13,021 nt of DNA. It comes from an uncultured Ruminococcus sp. (GTDB lineage Bacteria; Bacillota; Clostridia; Oscillospirales; Ruminococcaceae). Positions 6,868-13,021 of this stretch are shown one piece after another. A program made the position numbers and the translations under genes. The DNA is taken from contig CAMCOJ010000025.1 of assembly GCA_945876405.1 (NCBI GenBank), positions 1-13,021 on the forward strand. The letters are read 5' to 3'. Below the pieces are notes generated by a model, which worked only from the letters and a program-made list of their open reading frames with translations, was not told the origin of the DNA and did not search any database. Position 1 is the stretch's first letter. The number at the start of each line of letters is the position of its first letter.

Positions 6868-7818
6868 TCACTTTACCTCCTCTGCATTTTTGTCATATAC
6901 AAATATCTCTTCAAGGTCAAGAGGTATTTCCTCACACAGTACCGTCTCGATACTTCGCAGCTTTTCAGAAATATCATCACTGTCTCTGACAATAATACGG
7001 ACTACCTTCCCTGCCTGTGAATATTTTTCAGGTTTAATTCCGGCAGCTTCAATCTCCTCGATACTGATTGTATGTTCAAGATTTACAAGCTGGAACTTCC
7101 TGTAGTTTGTCTTAACATTTTCAAGTTCATCGGCAAACACAAGCTTTCCTCTGGTAAGACGCATAACCTTGTCACACATGTCCCCTATCTCGGCAACATT
7201 GTGGGAAGAGATAATAAGGGTCGATTTTCTCTTTTTTATTTCCTCCCTGATGATTTTCTTTATCATATCTCTCATGGAAGGATCAAGTCCGTCAAATGCC
7301 TCATCAAGTATAAGGTACTTTGTATGACAGGCAAGACCGATAAGCACGACACTCTGCCTCTTCATTCCCTTTGAAAATGTGGAAAGTTTCCTGTTCATCG
7401 GCAGTTCCAGAGTGTATGCCAGTCTCTCAAACAGTTCATGGTCAAACTGTGGATAGTATCCGGAATAATATCTTCTCATCTTGTCCAGTGTAAAATCAGT
7501 GTACTCGATTGTCTCGTCATTTACAAAGAATATATTCGACTTTGCTGCAGGATTATCAAATGAACTTTCCGAGTCAACCAGTATTGTTCCTGAAGAAGGT
7601 TTATATATACCGCATATCAGTCTCATAAGAGTTGATTTTCCGGCACCGTTAAACCCCACAAATCCGTAGATACAGCCGTCCGGTATTTCCATGGTAACCG
7701 CATCAAGTGCTTTTTCACGCGGTTTCATTTCCTCGTCAAAAACCGGCTTGTCTGACTTTTTCAGTTTATGGGCCGGTTTATTGTCGAAAATCATTGTTAT
7801 GTTATTTATTTCTATCAT
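6868..7818 (-). CDS. ABC transporter ATP-binding protein, YtrB-like
   Basis: A 316-residue cytoplasmic ATPase subunit. Walker A is GFNGAGKST (55-63). The signature loop is STFSKGMKRQ (146-155), replacing the canonical LSGGQ, as is usual in the YtrB/EcsA-like exporter group. Walker B is YLILDEA (168-174), the D-loop GLDP (177-180), and the switch His206 lies in SSHN. An insert of about 20 charged residues (15-36) lies between the first two strands. The C-terminal 80 residues form the accessory domain seen in this subgroup. The start at 7818 has GGGGGA 7 bp upstream. It is the first gene of an operon with the permease and has a palindromic operator in the promoter. The YtrABCDEF operon of Bacillus, controlled by a GntR repressor, is the closest known parallel. 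No GntR gene is present here. Confidence 0.92.
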   Translation of the reverse strand: MIEINNITMIFDNKPAHKLKKSDKPVFDEEMKPREKALDAVTMEIPDGCIYGFVGFNGAGKSTLMRLICGIYKPSSGTILVDSESSFDNPAAKSNIFFVNDETIEYTDFTLDKMRRYYSGYYPQFDHELFERLAYTLELPMNRKLSTFSKGMKRQSVVLIGLACHTKYLILDEAFDGLDPSMRDMIKKIIREEIKKRKSTLIISSHNVAEIGDMCDKVMRLTRGKLVFADELENVKTNYRKFQLVNLEHTISIEEIEAAGIKPEKYSQAGKVVRIIVRDSDDISEKLRSIETVLCEEIPLDLEEIFVYDKNAEEVK

Positions 7819-7868
7819 TAAATTTCCCCCTCTGCTTTTCGCCGCAGCTTCACTATAGTTTTACTGTA

Positions 7869-7903
7869 GTTATAGTATACTATAACGGGCGGCATAATTA
7901 CAA
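7869..7903 (-). promoter_or_regulatory. ABC operon promoter overlapped by a perfect 18-bp palindrome
   Basis: GTTATAGTATACTATAAC (7869-7886) is a perfect palindrome with a GTATAC core, matching the general GntR-family pattern of GT and AC half-sites. On the minus strand TTGTAA (7903-7898), an 18-bp spacer and TATACT (7879-7874) form the likely promoter, so the -10 lies inside the palindrome. An 8-bp palindrome ACTATAGT (7852-7859) lies 22 bp further downstream. Confidence 0.7.
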
Positions 7904-7935
7904 CAGAAAACAAAAAATAATGACAAATGTCACTC

Positions 7936-7986
7936 AAAAAAATGACAAAAGTCCCGCGTACAGAAATGTTCTGCACGCGGGACTTT
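7936..7986 (-). terminator. Terminator of the dockerin-protein gene
   Basis: A 12-bp perfect stem (7948-7959 with 7975-7986), one mismatch, five more pairs and a 3-base loop. On the minus strand it is followed after a few bases by a run of seven T (7942-7936). It begins 6 bp after the stop codon of the 811-residue protein. Confidence 0.85.
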
Positions 7987-7992
7987 GTATAA

Positions 7993-10428
7993 TTAATTAT
8001 TAAAGGAGCTGTAATATGTATTTCTTATACAGCGTGTATCCAGGTCACAGCTGTCAAAGATAAGTTCACTCTTCGGTATAACCGCTACTGCATTCCATTC
8101 TTCCGGAACAACAGATTCTATAATTTGAGACGATCTGCTGTTTACCGTCTCAACGCATATTTCGCCTTTGCGGTTTACTACGATATCTGTAATCGCTTCT
8201 CTGGACTGCGGTGTTGTCTTGTTGTCAAACATTACAAAGAGACAGTTACTGTCAAAGAATTCAGGAGTCTGCACATCATTTTCATATATGTGATTCATCG
8301 CTCCGTTTAATTTTTCATTGAGAACTGTAAATTCCTCGTAACTTTCGATAAGAAAACTGTTATCATTAAATACATTTTTCAGGTCTGCCCAGTAATCGTT
8401 AAGAAGGTAGCACTTTGTTTTGCATTTATCATATATTGAATACTCTTCTTCCCCGTATAACGGGAAGCCATTATTAAGGCTAAACTGTGAAAAATCTGAA
8501 GAAACTTTTGTCTTTTCTTCTATCTTCTTCACTGATTCATCCGGCACTGCAGCTGCGAGTATCCAGCCCTGCATAGCATCGTCACACCATTCCGGTTTAT
8601 ATCTTGATATACTCATGGAGAATTTTCCGGAATCGCTTAACAGCATACTGTTTACAGAATTTCTTGCCGATGCAGTGCTTTCTGTCAGATATAATACAAA
8701 GAGTTTGTTTTCTGCAAAAAATTCGTCAGAGAGTCCGGCTTTTTCTGCAAGCGAATCAAAATATCCCGAGTACCTGCTGTTAAGGCTGCTGAATTCGTCC
8801 ATTGATTTAACAACTGCTGTAAGAGACTCATTTACATTTATGTCATCAATCAATCCAAAAGAAGATATGTTAAAGAAACTGCAGTTATCTATCCGGTTCT
8901 GGTCGTAGAAAACATTGTAACTGACTCTTGCGATCATTTTTTTATCCCGGAGTTCATCGGTAACAGGAACCTTCAAAATAATGCATGCATTGCTTGCAAG
9001 ATCAGTCTGAATATTTGGCTGCATGTCATCTATGCTTACCGTAACTCTTCCCAGCCCGTCTGCTTCAATCTTTGAAACAGTCTTTTTCTCTCCGTTGCAG
9101 GAGTTATTATCATTTATAATAACGAGACGGTTATTGTCAAAGAAGTCTTCCGGTATATTTTCCTTTTTCCAGTTTTCCCATGATGAGATTTCAGCATCTG
9201 AATGAATGCTTTCGCTGGTTATGGCATCAAGTTCTTCCATTGAAGAAACAGCCACAGGCTCATCAAAAAACATCGGTACCCCTGCCCTGTATTCCGTGCA
9301 TTTTTCTGTTATATCAACCGGAGTGATATCAATATCCTCTGAAGGACCAAGTTTTTCGGTTTTATGTGAAATATACTGTCTGAGTCGTGCCAGGTCTGCC
9401 ATATTTACATATCCGTCATATGTTACATCAGCGGCTTCCATTTCATCATATTCCAGCCTGCCTTCCCCGATAAGATAGAGTGCAAGTGTGGAAAGATCGA
9501 AAACGTCAATTTTGTCGTCCCCGGAAACATCGCCGTACATAATTCCGGTTATCTCATTTTTCTGCCCGGATGAACCGTCAGCATTAACTGCTGAAATATC
9601 ATATTTGCTAACAGTTTCATATTCGTTCGTCCTGCACATGCGCTCTTCCATGGCAGAATATCCGGAACCTGTATCAAACCTGTAATTGAATTTTTCCTTA
9701 ATCAGATTTGCAATCATGAGTTTTTCATTTAAGTCAGCATTATGAACATCAACTGACCAGTACACCCTGCCGGAATATTCAAGTTCAGTTTTTTTCACAG
9801 TATACCCTCTCGGATTATTGTCCTTATCCAACAGATTAAGGTCTTCAAGATACTGTACAACTGCTTCAGCATCAAAGTCTTCATTAGTGTAGTAAAGCTG
9901 GCTGAGATCAGCATAAACCCGACTGTATATTCTCTCCTGGCTTATACTGCTGTGTTTCCTTATGTATTCATCATCGAATCCGTCAATTGTTTTCTGAATC
10001 TCATCCCTTTTTTCCTCACTCAGTTCTCTGCAGAATATACTGAAAACCTTGCTTTCGTTTTCGGTATATATATCTTCTCCGCTGAGCAGATCAAGAATCT
10101 TCTTTACCGCCCGTGTTTCCTCGCTTACGCTGAAATCACTTTTTATACTGATAACCCATACCGGACTGTTCTGTACCAGTTTGATGCTGTACATATCTGA
10201 ATATGATTCTTTCATTATATATGTTCTGTAATCCATAAACACAGGAACATCCTCGAACATAAAAGAAAAATATCCGTAGTCATTATATGAATGATTATAC
10301 GGTTTACTCAGATTTTCCGCACATGACTCACTGACTGAAGGTAAACTCATGACTAAGGCACCTGCCATTGCTGGCATCTGTGCACAGCAAATTACAAATG
10401 CTGATAACATTGCTAAAAATTTTTTCAT
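7993..10428 (-). CDS. Secreted dockerin-like protein with three C-terminal repeats
   Basis: An 811-residue exported protein. Residues 1-22 are a signal peptide with probable cleavage after PAMA. Residues 50-290 are an unrecognised mixed alpha/beta region. Residues 298-354 are a type I dockerin-like module with two Ca-binding F-hands, GDVSGDDKIDVFDL (299-312) and ADVTYDGYVNMADL (333-346), each followed by a leucine-rich helix. Such modules bind cohesins in cellulosomes of Ruminococcus; here it lies mid-protein, not terminal. Residues 391-790 hold three degenerate repeats sharing a pattern of S-x-EE/DE-F, then PxFFxxNxLFV, a Ser/Asn loop, and a final A-x-IP/VP-x-S (FF at 429, 570, 724). They recall the PrcB C-terminal fold, by eye only. 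No glycosidase or peptidase motif is visible. AGGAGG precedes the ATG. The gene is monocistronic. Confidence 0.8.
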   Translation of the reverse strand: MKKFLAMLSAFVICCAQMPAMAGALVMSLPSVSESCAENLSKPYNHSYNDYGYFSFMFEDVPVFMDYRTYIMKESYSDMYSIKLVQNSPVWVISIKSDFSVSEETRAVKKILDLLSGEDIYTENESKVFSIFCRELSEEKRDEIQKTIDGFDDEYIRKHSSISQERIYSRVYADLSQLYYTNEDFDAEAVVQYLEDLNLLDKDNNPRGYTVKKTELEYSGRVYWSVDVHNADLNEKLMIANLIKEKFNYRFDTGSGYSAMEERMCRTNEYETVSKYDISAVNADGSSGQKNEITGIMYGDVSGDDKIDVFDLSTLALYLIGEGRLEYDEMEAADVTYDGYVNMADLARLRQYISHKTEKLGPSEDIDITPVDITEKCTEYRAGVPMFFDEPVAVSSMEELDAITSESIHSDAEISSWENWKKENIPEDFFDNNRLVIINDNNSCNGEKKTVSKIEADGLGRVTVSIDDMQPNIQTDLASNACIILKVPVTDELRDKKMIARVSYNVFYDQNRIDNCSFFNISSFGLIDDINVNESLTAVVKSMDEFSSLNSRYSGYFDSLAEKAGLSDEFFAENKLFVLYLTESTASARNSVNSMLLSDSGKFSMSISRYKPEWCDDAMQGWILAAAVPDESVKKIEEKTKVSSDFSQFSLNNGFPLYGEEEYSIYDKCKTKCYLLNDYWADLKNVFNDNSFLIESYEEFTVLNEKLNGAMNHIYENDVQTPEFFDSNCLFVMFDNKTTPQSREAITDIVVNRKGEICVETVNSRSSQIIESVVPEEWNAVAVIPKSELIFDSCDLDTRCIRNTYYSSFNN

Positions 10429-10584
10429 TGTTAATCCTCCTTGTTGTTGTTGGAATTTTTTATCTTTCTGACAGTAATACTTTTCATAACCGCAAAATGT
10501 TTCAGGGAAATATATTTTTTTAAAATTTTTTTCTCTTAACCCGTAACACTTTTCTTAAAAGAAAATTTCAGCGTCCGCAGACAC

Positions 10585-10615
10585 AAAAAAAAAAGACGGA
10601 AATCTTCATTCCGCC
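10585..10615 (-). terminator. Terminator of the toxin-antitoxin-like cluster
   Basis: Minus strand: GGCGGAA (10615-10609), a 7-base loop and TTCCGTC (10601-10595, one G-U pair), followed by an uninterrupted run of ten T (10594-10585). The 274-bp gap around it (10429-10702) holds the upstream region of the dockerin gene, where I see no clear promoter, and nothing else recognisable. Confidence 0.85.
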
Positions 10616-10702
10616 TTCTTCTGTTTATATCTGTAAGTCACTCCAACAGGAAAAACATCCCTGTAACCCTAAACCTGAAGACTGAATATACAAATAACAT
10701 CC

Positions 10703-10948
10703 TCAGTTAATCATTTCAAGAAATGTATCCGGAGAAATTGCTTTTATCTCACTGTTTTCAAAATCTTTTATATTTCTGGTAATGATGTAATCCGCTGAAA
10801 TATCCTTTGCACATTCTGACTGGAGGCAGTCCTCTACATCAGTAAAATTTTTATTATTCAAAGATGAAACGATTTTTTCGATATCAATACCAATTACATT
10901 AAGAATTTTACACAAACCAAGTAAAATTCTTTTTCTTTCATACACCAT
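10703..10948 (-). pseudogene. PIN-domain (VapC-like) toxin remnant lacking its N-terminal half
   Basis: The surviving 81 codons match the second half of a PIN-domain ribonuclease toxin. They show the FTDVEDCLQSECA helix with the acidic residues (D37, D40 of the remnant), then ADYIITRNIKDF (52-63) with the conserved T-R-N and Asp62, then the typical ending AISPDTFLEMI. PIN toxins are about 130-145 residues and begin with an LIDTNVxID-type strand carrying the first catalytic Asp. That first strand and the region up to the middle helix are absent, so the active site cannot form. The in-frame ATG at 10948 lies inside the end of the upstream antitoxin-like gene. A real toxin would be expected to start at the ATGA overlap (10941-10938), but that frame ends after about 15 codons. 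This points to a deletion with a frame change. Some translation is possible. Confidence 0.7.
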
Positions 10949-11159
10949 ATCTCTCCTCACGATATTTTTCAAGTTCTTTTTTCTCATCAAGATCTGATAT
11001 CGGTTTTCTCATCATTTCAAGTTCTTCAAAAGCTTTCAGACGTTCTGTCATGTCATCATTTTTCGGAGGATAAGCCTTTCTGAACAATGCCACAAAACCT
11101 AATAATTCCTCCTCTGTAAGCTGTTCAAATATACTGTAAGCAAGCTCTCTTGTACTCAT
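10938..11159 (-). CDS. Antitoxin-like small protein of a type II module
   Basis: A 73-residue acidic/basic mixed helical protein beginning MSTRELAYSIFEQLTEEELLGFVALF. This N-terminal helix-pair pattern is common in Clostridia in small genes placed just before toxin genes of the PIN or RelE type. The C-terminal half (about 40-70) is an Arg/Lys/Glu-rich helix that in such families binds the toxin. The ribosome site GAGGGAG lies about 8-9 bp upstream. The gene overlaps the toxin remnant, as expected for an antitoxin-first module. An ATCAAA/TTTGAT inverted repeat sits between promoter and start, consistent with autoregulation. The role is inferred from pattern and position; the fold is not certain. 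Confidence 0.7.
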   Translation of the reverse strand: MSTRELAYSIFEQLTEEELLGFVALFRKAYPPKNDDMTERLKAFEELEMMRKPISDLDEKKELEKYREERYGV

Positions 11160-11179
11160 ATAAACATCTCCCTCAAAAA

Positions 11180-11208
11180 ATCAAATTTTGTTCTTTGATA
11201 TTATTATA
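11180..11208 (-). promoter_or_regulatory. Promoter and candidate operator of the antitoxin-like gene
   Basis: Minus strand: a perfect TATAAT (11208-11203) with a weak TTTATT at 17-bp distance (11231-11226). Directly downstream is the inverted repeat ATCAAA-N8-TTTGAT (11180-11185 and 11194-11199), ending before the ribosome site. Its position fits a repressor-binding site. Confidence 0.5.
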
Positions 11209-11289
11209 CACCATAAGCAGTGTAAAATAAATATATTATTTTTTTAGGATTAAAATACCCGTTATACCATTCTTTTGCTGATACCACTG

Positions 11290-11607
11290 CTAATTTTTTT
11301 TACTCCACTTTGCCATGCAGGCTTCTATCCTGGCTTTTTTCCGCTCTTCTCTCTCCCTCTGAATAAGCTCCCAGGTCTGTATATCAAGCGGTTTTCCGTT
11401 CCTGATATCCTCAGCCTCAGCAATTGCCTTTTCCTCTTCTTCAATCTTCCTGATTTCCATTTCCATATATTTTTCAGGATTGTTAATCATATCAAGGTCT
11501 GAAGCGGTTACCTCCAGCATATCAGAGCCGCTTCCTGTGTAATAATTGAATTCATTATTTTCCGGTATGTCTCTGAGATTAAGTTTTGATGTATCTATTC
11601 CGTCCAT
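11290..11607 (-). CDS. Unknown small charged coiled-coil protein (105 aa)
   Basis: I do not recognise this family. The protein has no signal peptide and no membrane segment. Residues 1-40 are polar with an aromatic NEFNYYTGSGSD stretch. Residues 44-100 are a long, highly charged helix rich in Glu, Arg and Ile (for example EIRKIEEEEKAIAEAEDI), likely a coiled coil. It ends in WSKKN. It has a good ribosome site (AAGGAAGGA, 11617-11625) and a near-consensus extended -10 promoter, so it is very likely a real gene. It lies upstream of the antitoxin-like gene on the same strand with no obvious terminator between, so read-through into that gene is possible. The size and charge would fit an antitoxin or an adaptor protein, but nothing proves it. 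Confidence 0.65.
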   Translation of the reverse strand: MDGIDTSKLNLRDIPENNEFNYYTGSGSDMLEVTASDLDMINNPEKYMEMEIRKIEEEEKAIAEAEDIRNGKPLDIQTWELIQREREERKKARIEACMAKWSKKN

Positions 11608-11660
11608 AATTTTATTCCTTCCTTTAAAATACGCTGAACTTCCCTGAACAGGATATATTC

Positions 11661-11689
11661 ATTATAACATATGATGTATTGTATGGCAA
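11661..11689 (-). promoter_or_regulatory. Promoter of the 105-aa protein gene
   Basis: Minus strand: TTGCCA (11689-11684), a 17-bp spacer and a perfect TATAAT (11666-11661) with a TGT extension. An inverted repeat CAATT-N6-AATTG (11687-11702) overlaps its -35. Confidence 0.75.
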
Positions 11690-11707
11690 TTGATAATAAT
11701 TGTTTGC

Positions 11708-11736
11708 TTGATAAAAAAATCCTTACGTGATATAAT
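11708..11736 (+). promoter_or_regulatory. Promoter of the TauE/SafE gene
   Basis: TTGATA (11708-11713), a 17-bp spacer and a perfect TATAAT (11731-11736) with a TGA extension. It is divergent from the promoter at 11661-11689; the two -35 boxes are about 18 bp apart. Confidence 0.78.
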
Positions 11737-11792
11737 TATTATGAAAGTCAGATTTATTTTGACGTTCACTATAATATTTACGGGAGATTTCT

Positions 11793-12560
11793 ATGCTTAC
11801 AAAAATAATAGTATGCTTCATAGCAGGAATAGGTGCAGGACTGGGAACCGGATTTGCCGGGATGAGTGCTGCTGCAGTAATAAGTCCTGTGCTTATCACC
11901 ATGCTTGGTATGCCGGCATATGAAGCAGTGGGTATAGCTCTTGCAAGCGATGTTCTTGCCAGTGCTGTAAGTGCATACACCTACGGGAAAAATAAAAATA
12001 TTGATATAAAAAACGGAATTGCTATGATGATTTCAGTTCTTTGCTTTACCTTCATCGGAAGCTGGGTGGCAAATATGGTCCCTAACAAAACTATGGGAAG
12101 CTTTTCAGTTGTTATGACATTCTTCCTCGGAATAAAATTCATAGTAAAGCCGGTAATGACCACAAAGGAAAAAATGAACGAATCAAGCCCTGCAAAACGA
12201 TTAAGGCAATCCGTTATATTCGGAATACTTATCGGATTTATATGCGGATTTATCGGTGCCGGCGGCGGAATGATGATGCTTCTCATACTTACATCAGTCC
12301 TTGGGTACGAACTGAAAACTGCAGTAGGAACAAGTGTGTTTATTATGGCATTTACCGCATTAACCGGTTCTGTAAGTCATTTTGCAATAGGCGGAAAACC
12401 GGACATGCTCTGTCTTGCAGTCTGTGTTCTTTCCACCCTCCTATGGGCAATAGCAGCATCAAAATTTGCAAACAAAGCCTCAGCCACTGTGCTTAACCGT
12501 GCCACTGGTGTGGTTCTCACCGTTCTTGGGGCAGGTATTATTTTAGTAAAACTTATTTAA
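11793..12560 (+). CDS. TauE/SafE family anion exporter (DUF81)
   Basis: A 255-residue polytopic inner-membrane protein of the sulfite exporter TauE/SafE family, whose members move sulfite, sulfoacetate or other small organic anions. It shows the family's internal duplication. Residues 10-54 (GIGAGLGTGFAGMSAAAV, then a P-x-L-x-x-x-G segment) repeat as 146-190 (GFICGFIGAGGGMMMLLI, then L-GYELKTAVGTSVF). About eight hydrophobic helices are visible, with a central charged loop (about 119-138). The length is normal for the family. The start is supported by GGGAG (11782-11786). It is monocistronic, with its own promoter and a shared terminator. The family is certain; the substrate is unknown. Confidence 0.92.
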   Translation: MLTKIIVCFIAGIGAGLGTGFAGMSAAAVISPVLITMLGMPAYEAVGIALASDVLASAVSAYTYGKNKNIDIKNGIAMMISVLCFTFIGSWVANMVPNKTMGSFSVVMTFFLGIKFIVKPVMTTKEKMNESSPAKRLRQSVIFGILIGFICGFIGAGGGMMMLLILTSVLGYELKTAVGTSVFIMAFTALTGSVSHFAIGGKPDMLCLAVCVLSTLLWAIAASKFANKASATVLNRATGVVLTVLGAGIILVKLI

Positions 12561-12603
12561 GAAAAAGGCGTGTACACTGGAATTGTACACGCCCTGTTTT
12601 TTT
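12561..12603. terminator. Bidirectional Rho-independent terminator
   Basis: A perfect 10-bp stem (GGCGTGTACA, 12567-12576, with 12584-12593) and a 7-base loop, followed by CTG and seven T on the plus strand and by five T on the minus strand. It separates the TauE/SafE gene from the convergent partial gene. Confidence 0.9.
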
Positions 12604-12618
12604 ATTCTTCACGGTAAG

Positions 12619-12990
12619 CTACATTTTACCGTTTTGTCCCTCTGCCTCTGCTTTTCCCAACAGATACAGAAATGCTATTGCCGGTATCCTGAAAACCGGC
12701 ACTTTAGTTTCATGTTTTGTTATACCATAGTCATCTGTCTGTTTTGTAATAAGAAATGCACTTGTAACTTTTGATTTTTCATCACTGCATAATTCAACAA
12801 TTGCGTCACTGAAAGGAATATGAGAATTCTTACGATAATTAACCTCACACAGAATTTTTTCATGTGGCAGATCTATTACTACATCCACTTCCTTCTGATT
12901 ATCTCTCGCTTTCCTGAAATATCCAATCTGTGCTGTACTTCCCTGATAAAACGAGACTATACTTTCATTATTTCCGCGAAATCTTATAAG
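12619..12990 (-). CDS. C-terminal fragment of an AAA ATPase with DUF4143 domain
   Basis: The last 123 residues of a larger protein whose N-terminal part is cut off by the contig end. Recognisable is the GYFRKARDNQKEVDVVIDL block followed by KILCEVNYRKNSHIPFSDAI. This matches the DUF4143 nuclease-like (PD-(D/E)xK fold) module found behind an AAA_14 ATPase in proteins of about 400-500 residues with no settled function. The usual E-V-K of the motif reads E-V-N here. The frame runs on into the adapter sequence, which would falsely add five residues (MYKRQ) as a start, so the true fragment begins at Leu, codon 12990-12988. The stop TAG lies 26 bp from the shared terminator. Confidence 0.8.
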   Translation of the reverse strand, partial: LIRFRGNNESIVSFYQGSTAQIGYFRKARDNQKEVDVVIDLPHEKILCEVNYRKNSHIPFSDAIVELCSDEKSKVTSAFLITKQTDDYGITKHETKVPVFRIPAIAFLYLLGKAEAEGQNGKM

Positions 12991-13021
12991 CTGTCTCTTA
13001 TACACATCTCCGAGCCCACGA
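12991..13021 (+). other. Illumina Nextera adapter contamination (not biological)
   Basis: The first 19 bases, CTGTCTCTTATACACATCT, are the Tn5 mosaic-end sequence of the Nextera kit. They are followed by CCGAGCCCACGA, the start of the read-2 adapter arm. The join to genomic sequence is sharp after 12990. Confidence 0.98.

Noticed and set aside
8420..9685. Several plus-strand open frames opposite the dockerin protein
   Set aside because: They are shadows of the long minus-strand gene: low-complexity Ser/Ile-rich translations, no ribosome sites and no family resemblance.
10949..10990. Longer N-terminal extension of the PIN remnant starting at 10990
   Set aside because: These codons overlap the end of the antitoxin-like gene, have no ribosome site at 10990 and do not resemble the start of a PIN domain.
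12611..12632. ACGGTAA/TTACCGT inverted repeat at the stop of the DUF4143 fragment, as a terminator
   Set aside because: No T-run follows on the minus strand, and the strong bidirectional hairpin at 12567-12593 already serves this gene.

Overview
The window looks like a metagenomic contig from a gut or rumen Ruminococcus-like member of the Oscillospiraceae (Bacillota). The reasons are AT-rich DNA, strong Shine-Dalgarno sites (GGAGG, AAAGGA), consensus sigma-A promoters, compact operons, and a secreted protein with a type I dockerin-like domain. The right edge is artificial: the last 31 bases are Illumina Nextera transposase adapter, so biological sequence stops at 12990. The left edge cuts through an IS607-type serine recombinase gene.

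Layout, left to right. (1) 1-330: the 5' part of an IS607-family recombinase gene on the minus strand, with its promoter. (2) 388-1602: a nitroreductase-family flavoprotein (+) and an acyl-CoA thioesterase (-), convergent and sharing a bidirectional terminator. (3) 1632-3655: a two-gene operon for an ECF sigma factor and a single-pass membrane protein that is probably its RsiV-like anti-sigma partner. The partner carries a recent in-frame 192-bp tandem duplication just outside the membrane. The operon is followed by three stem-loops, the last a terminator. (4) 3671-5323: a GT-C (PMT/ArnT-like) membrane glycosyltransferase with a TTG start, a strong promoter and a dyad over its expected transcription start. 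(5) 5372-7903 (-): an ABC exporter pair, with a YtrB-like ATPase and a large permease. Its promoter lies under a perfect 18-bp GntR-type palindrome, but no regulator gene is adjacent. (6) 7936-10428 (-): an 811-residue secreted protein with a central dockerin-like domain and three degenerate C-terminal repeats. (7) 10585-11689 (-): a small accessory cluster with an unknown acidic 105-aa protein, an antitoxin-like gene, and a PIN-domain toxin that has lost its N-terminal half. (8) 11708-12603 (+): a TauE/SafE-family membrane exporter. (9) 12619-12990 (-): the C-terminal end of an ATPase/DUF4143 protein, cut at the adapter.

Most genes are ordinary housekeeping or surface functions in short transcription units. 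The modules that clearly work together are the sigma/anti-sigma pair and the ABC ATPase/permease pair. The most unusual items are the repeat-bearing dockerin protein, the duplicated stalk in the anti-sigma protein, the decayed toxin beside an intact antitoxin, and the orphan palindromic operator. I found no CRISPR array, tRNA or rRNA, and no convincing complete new defence system.
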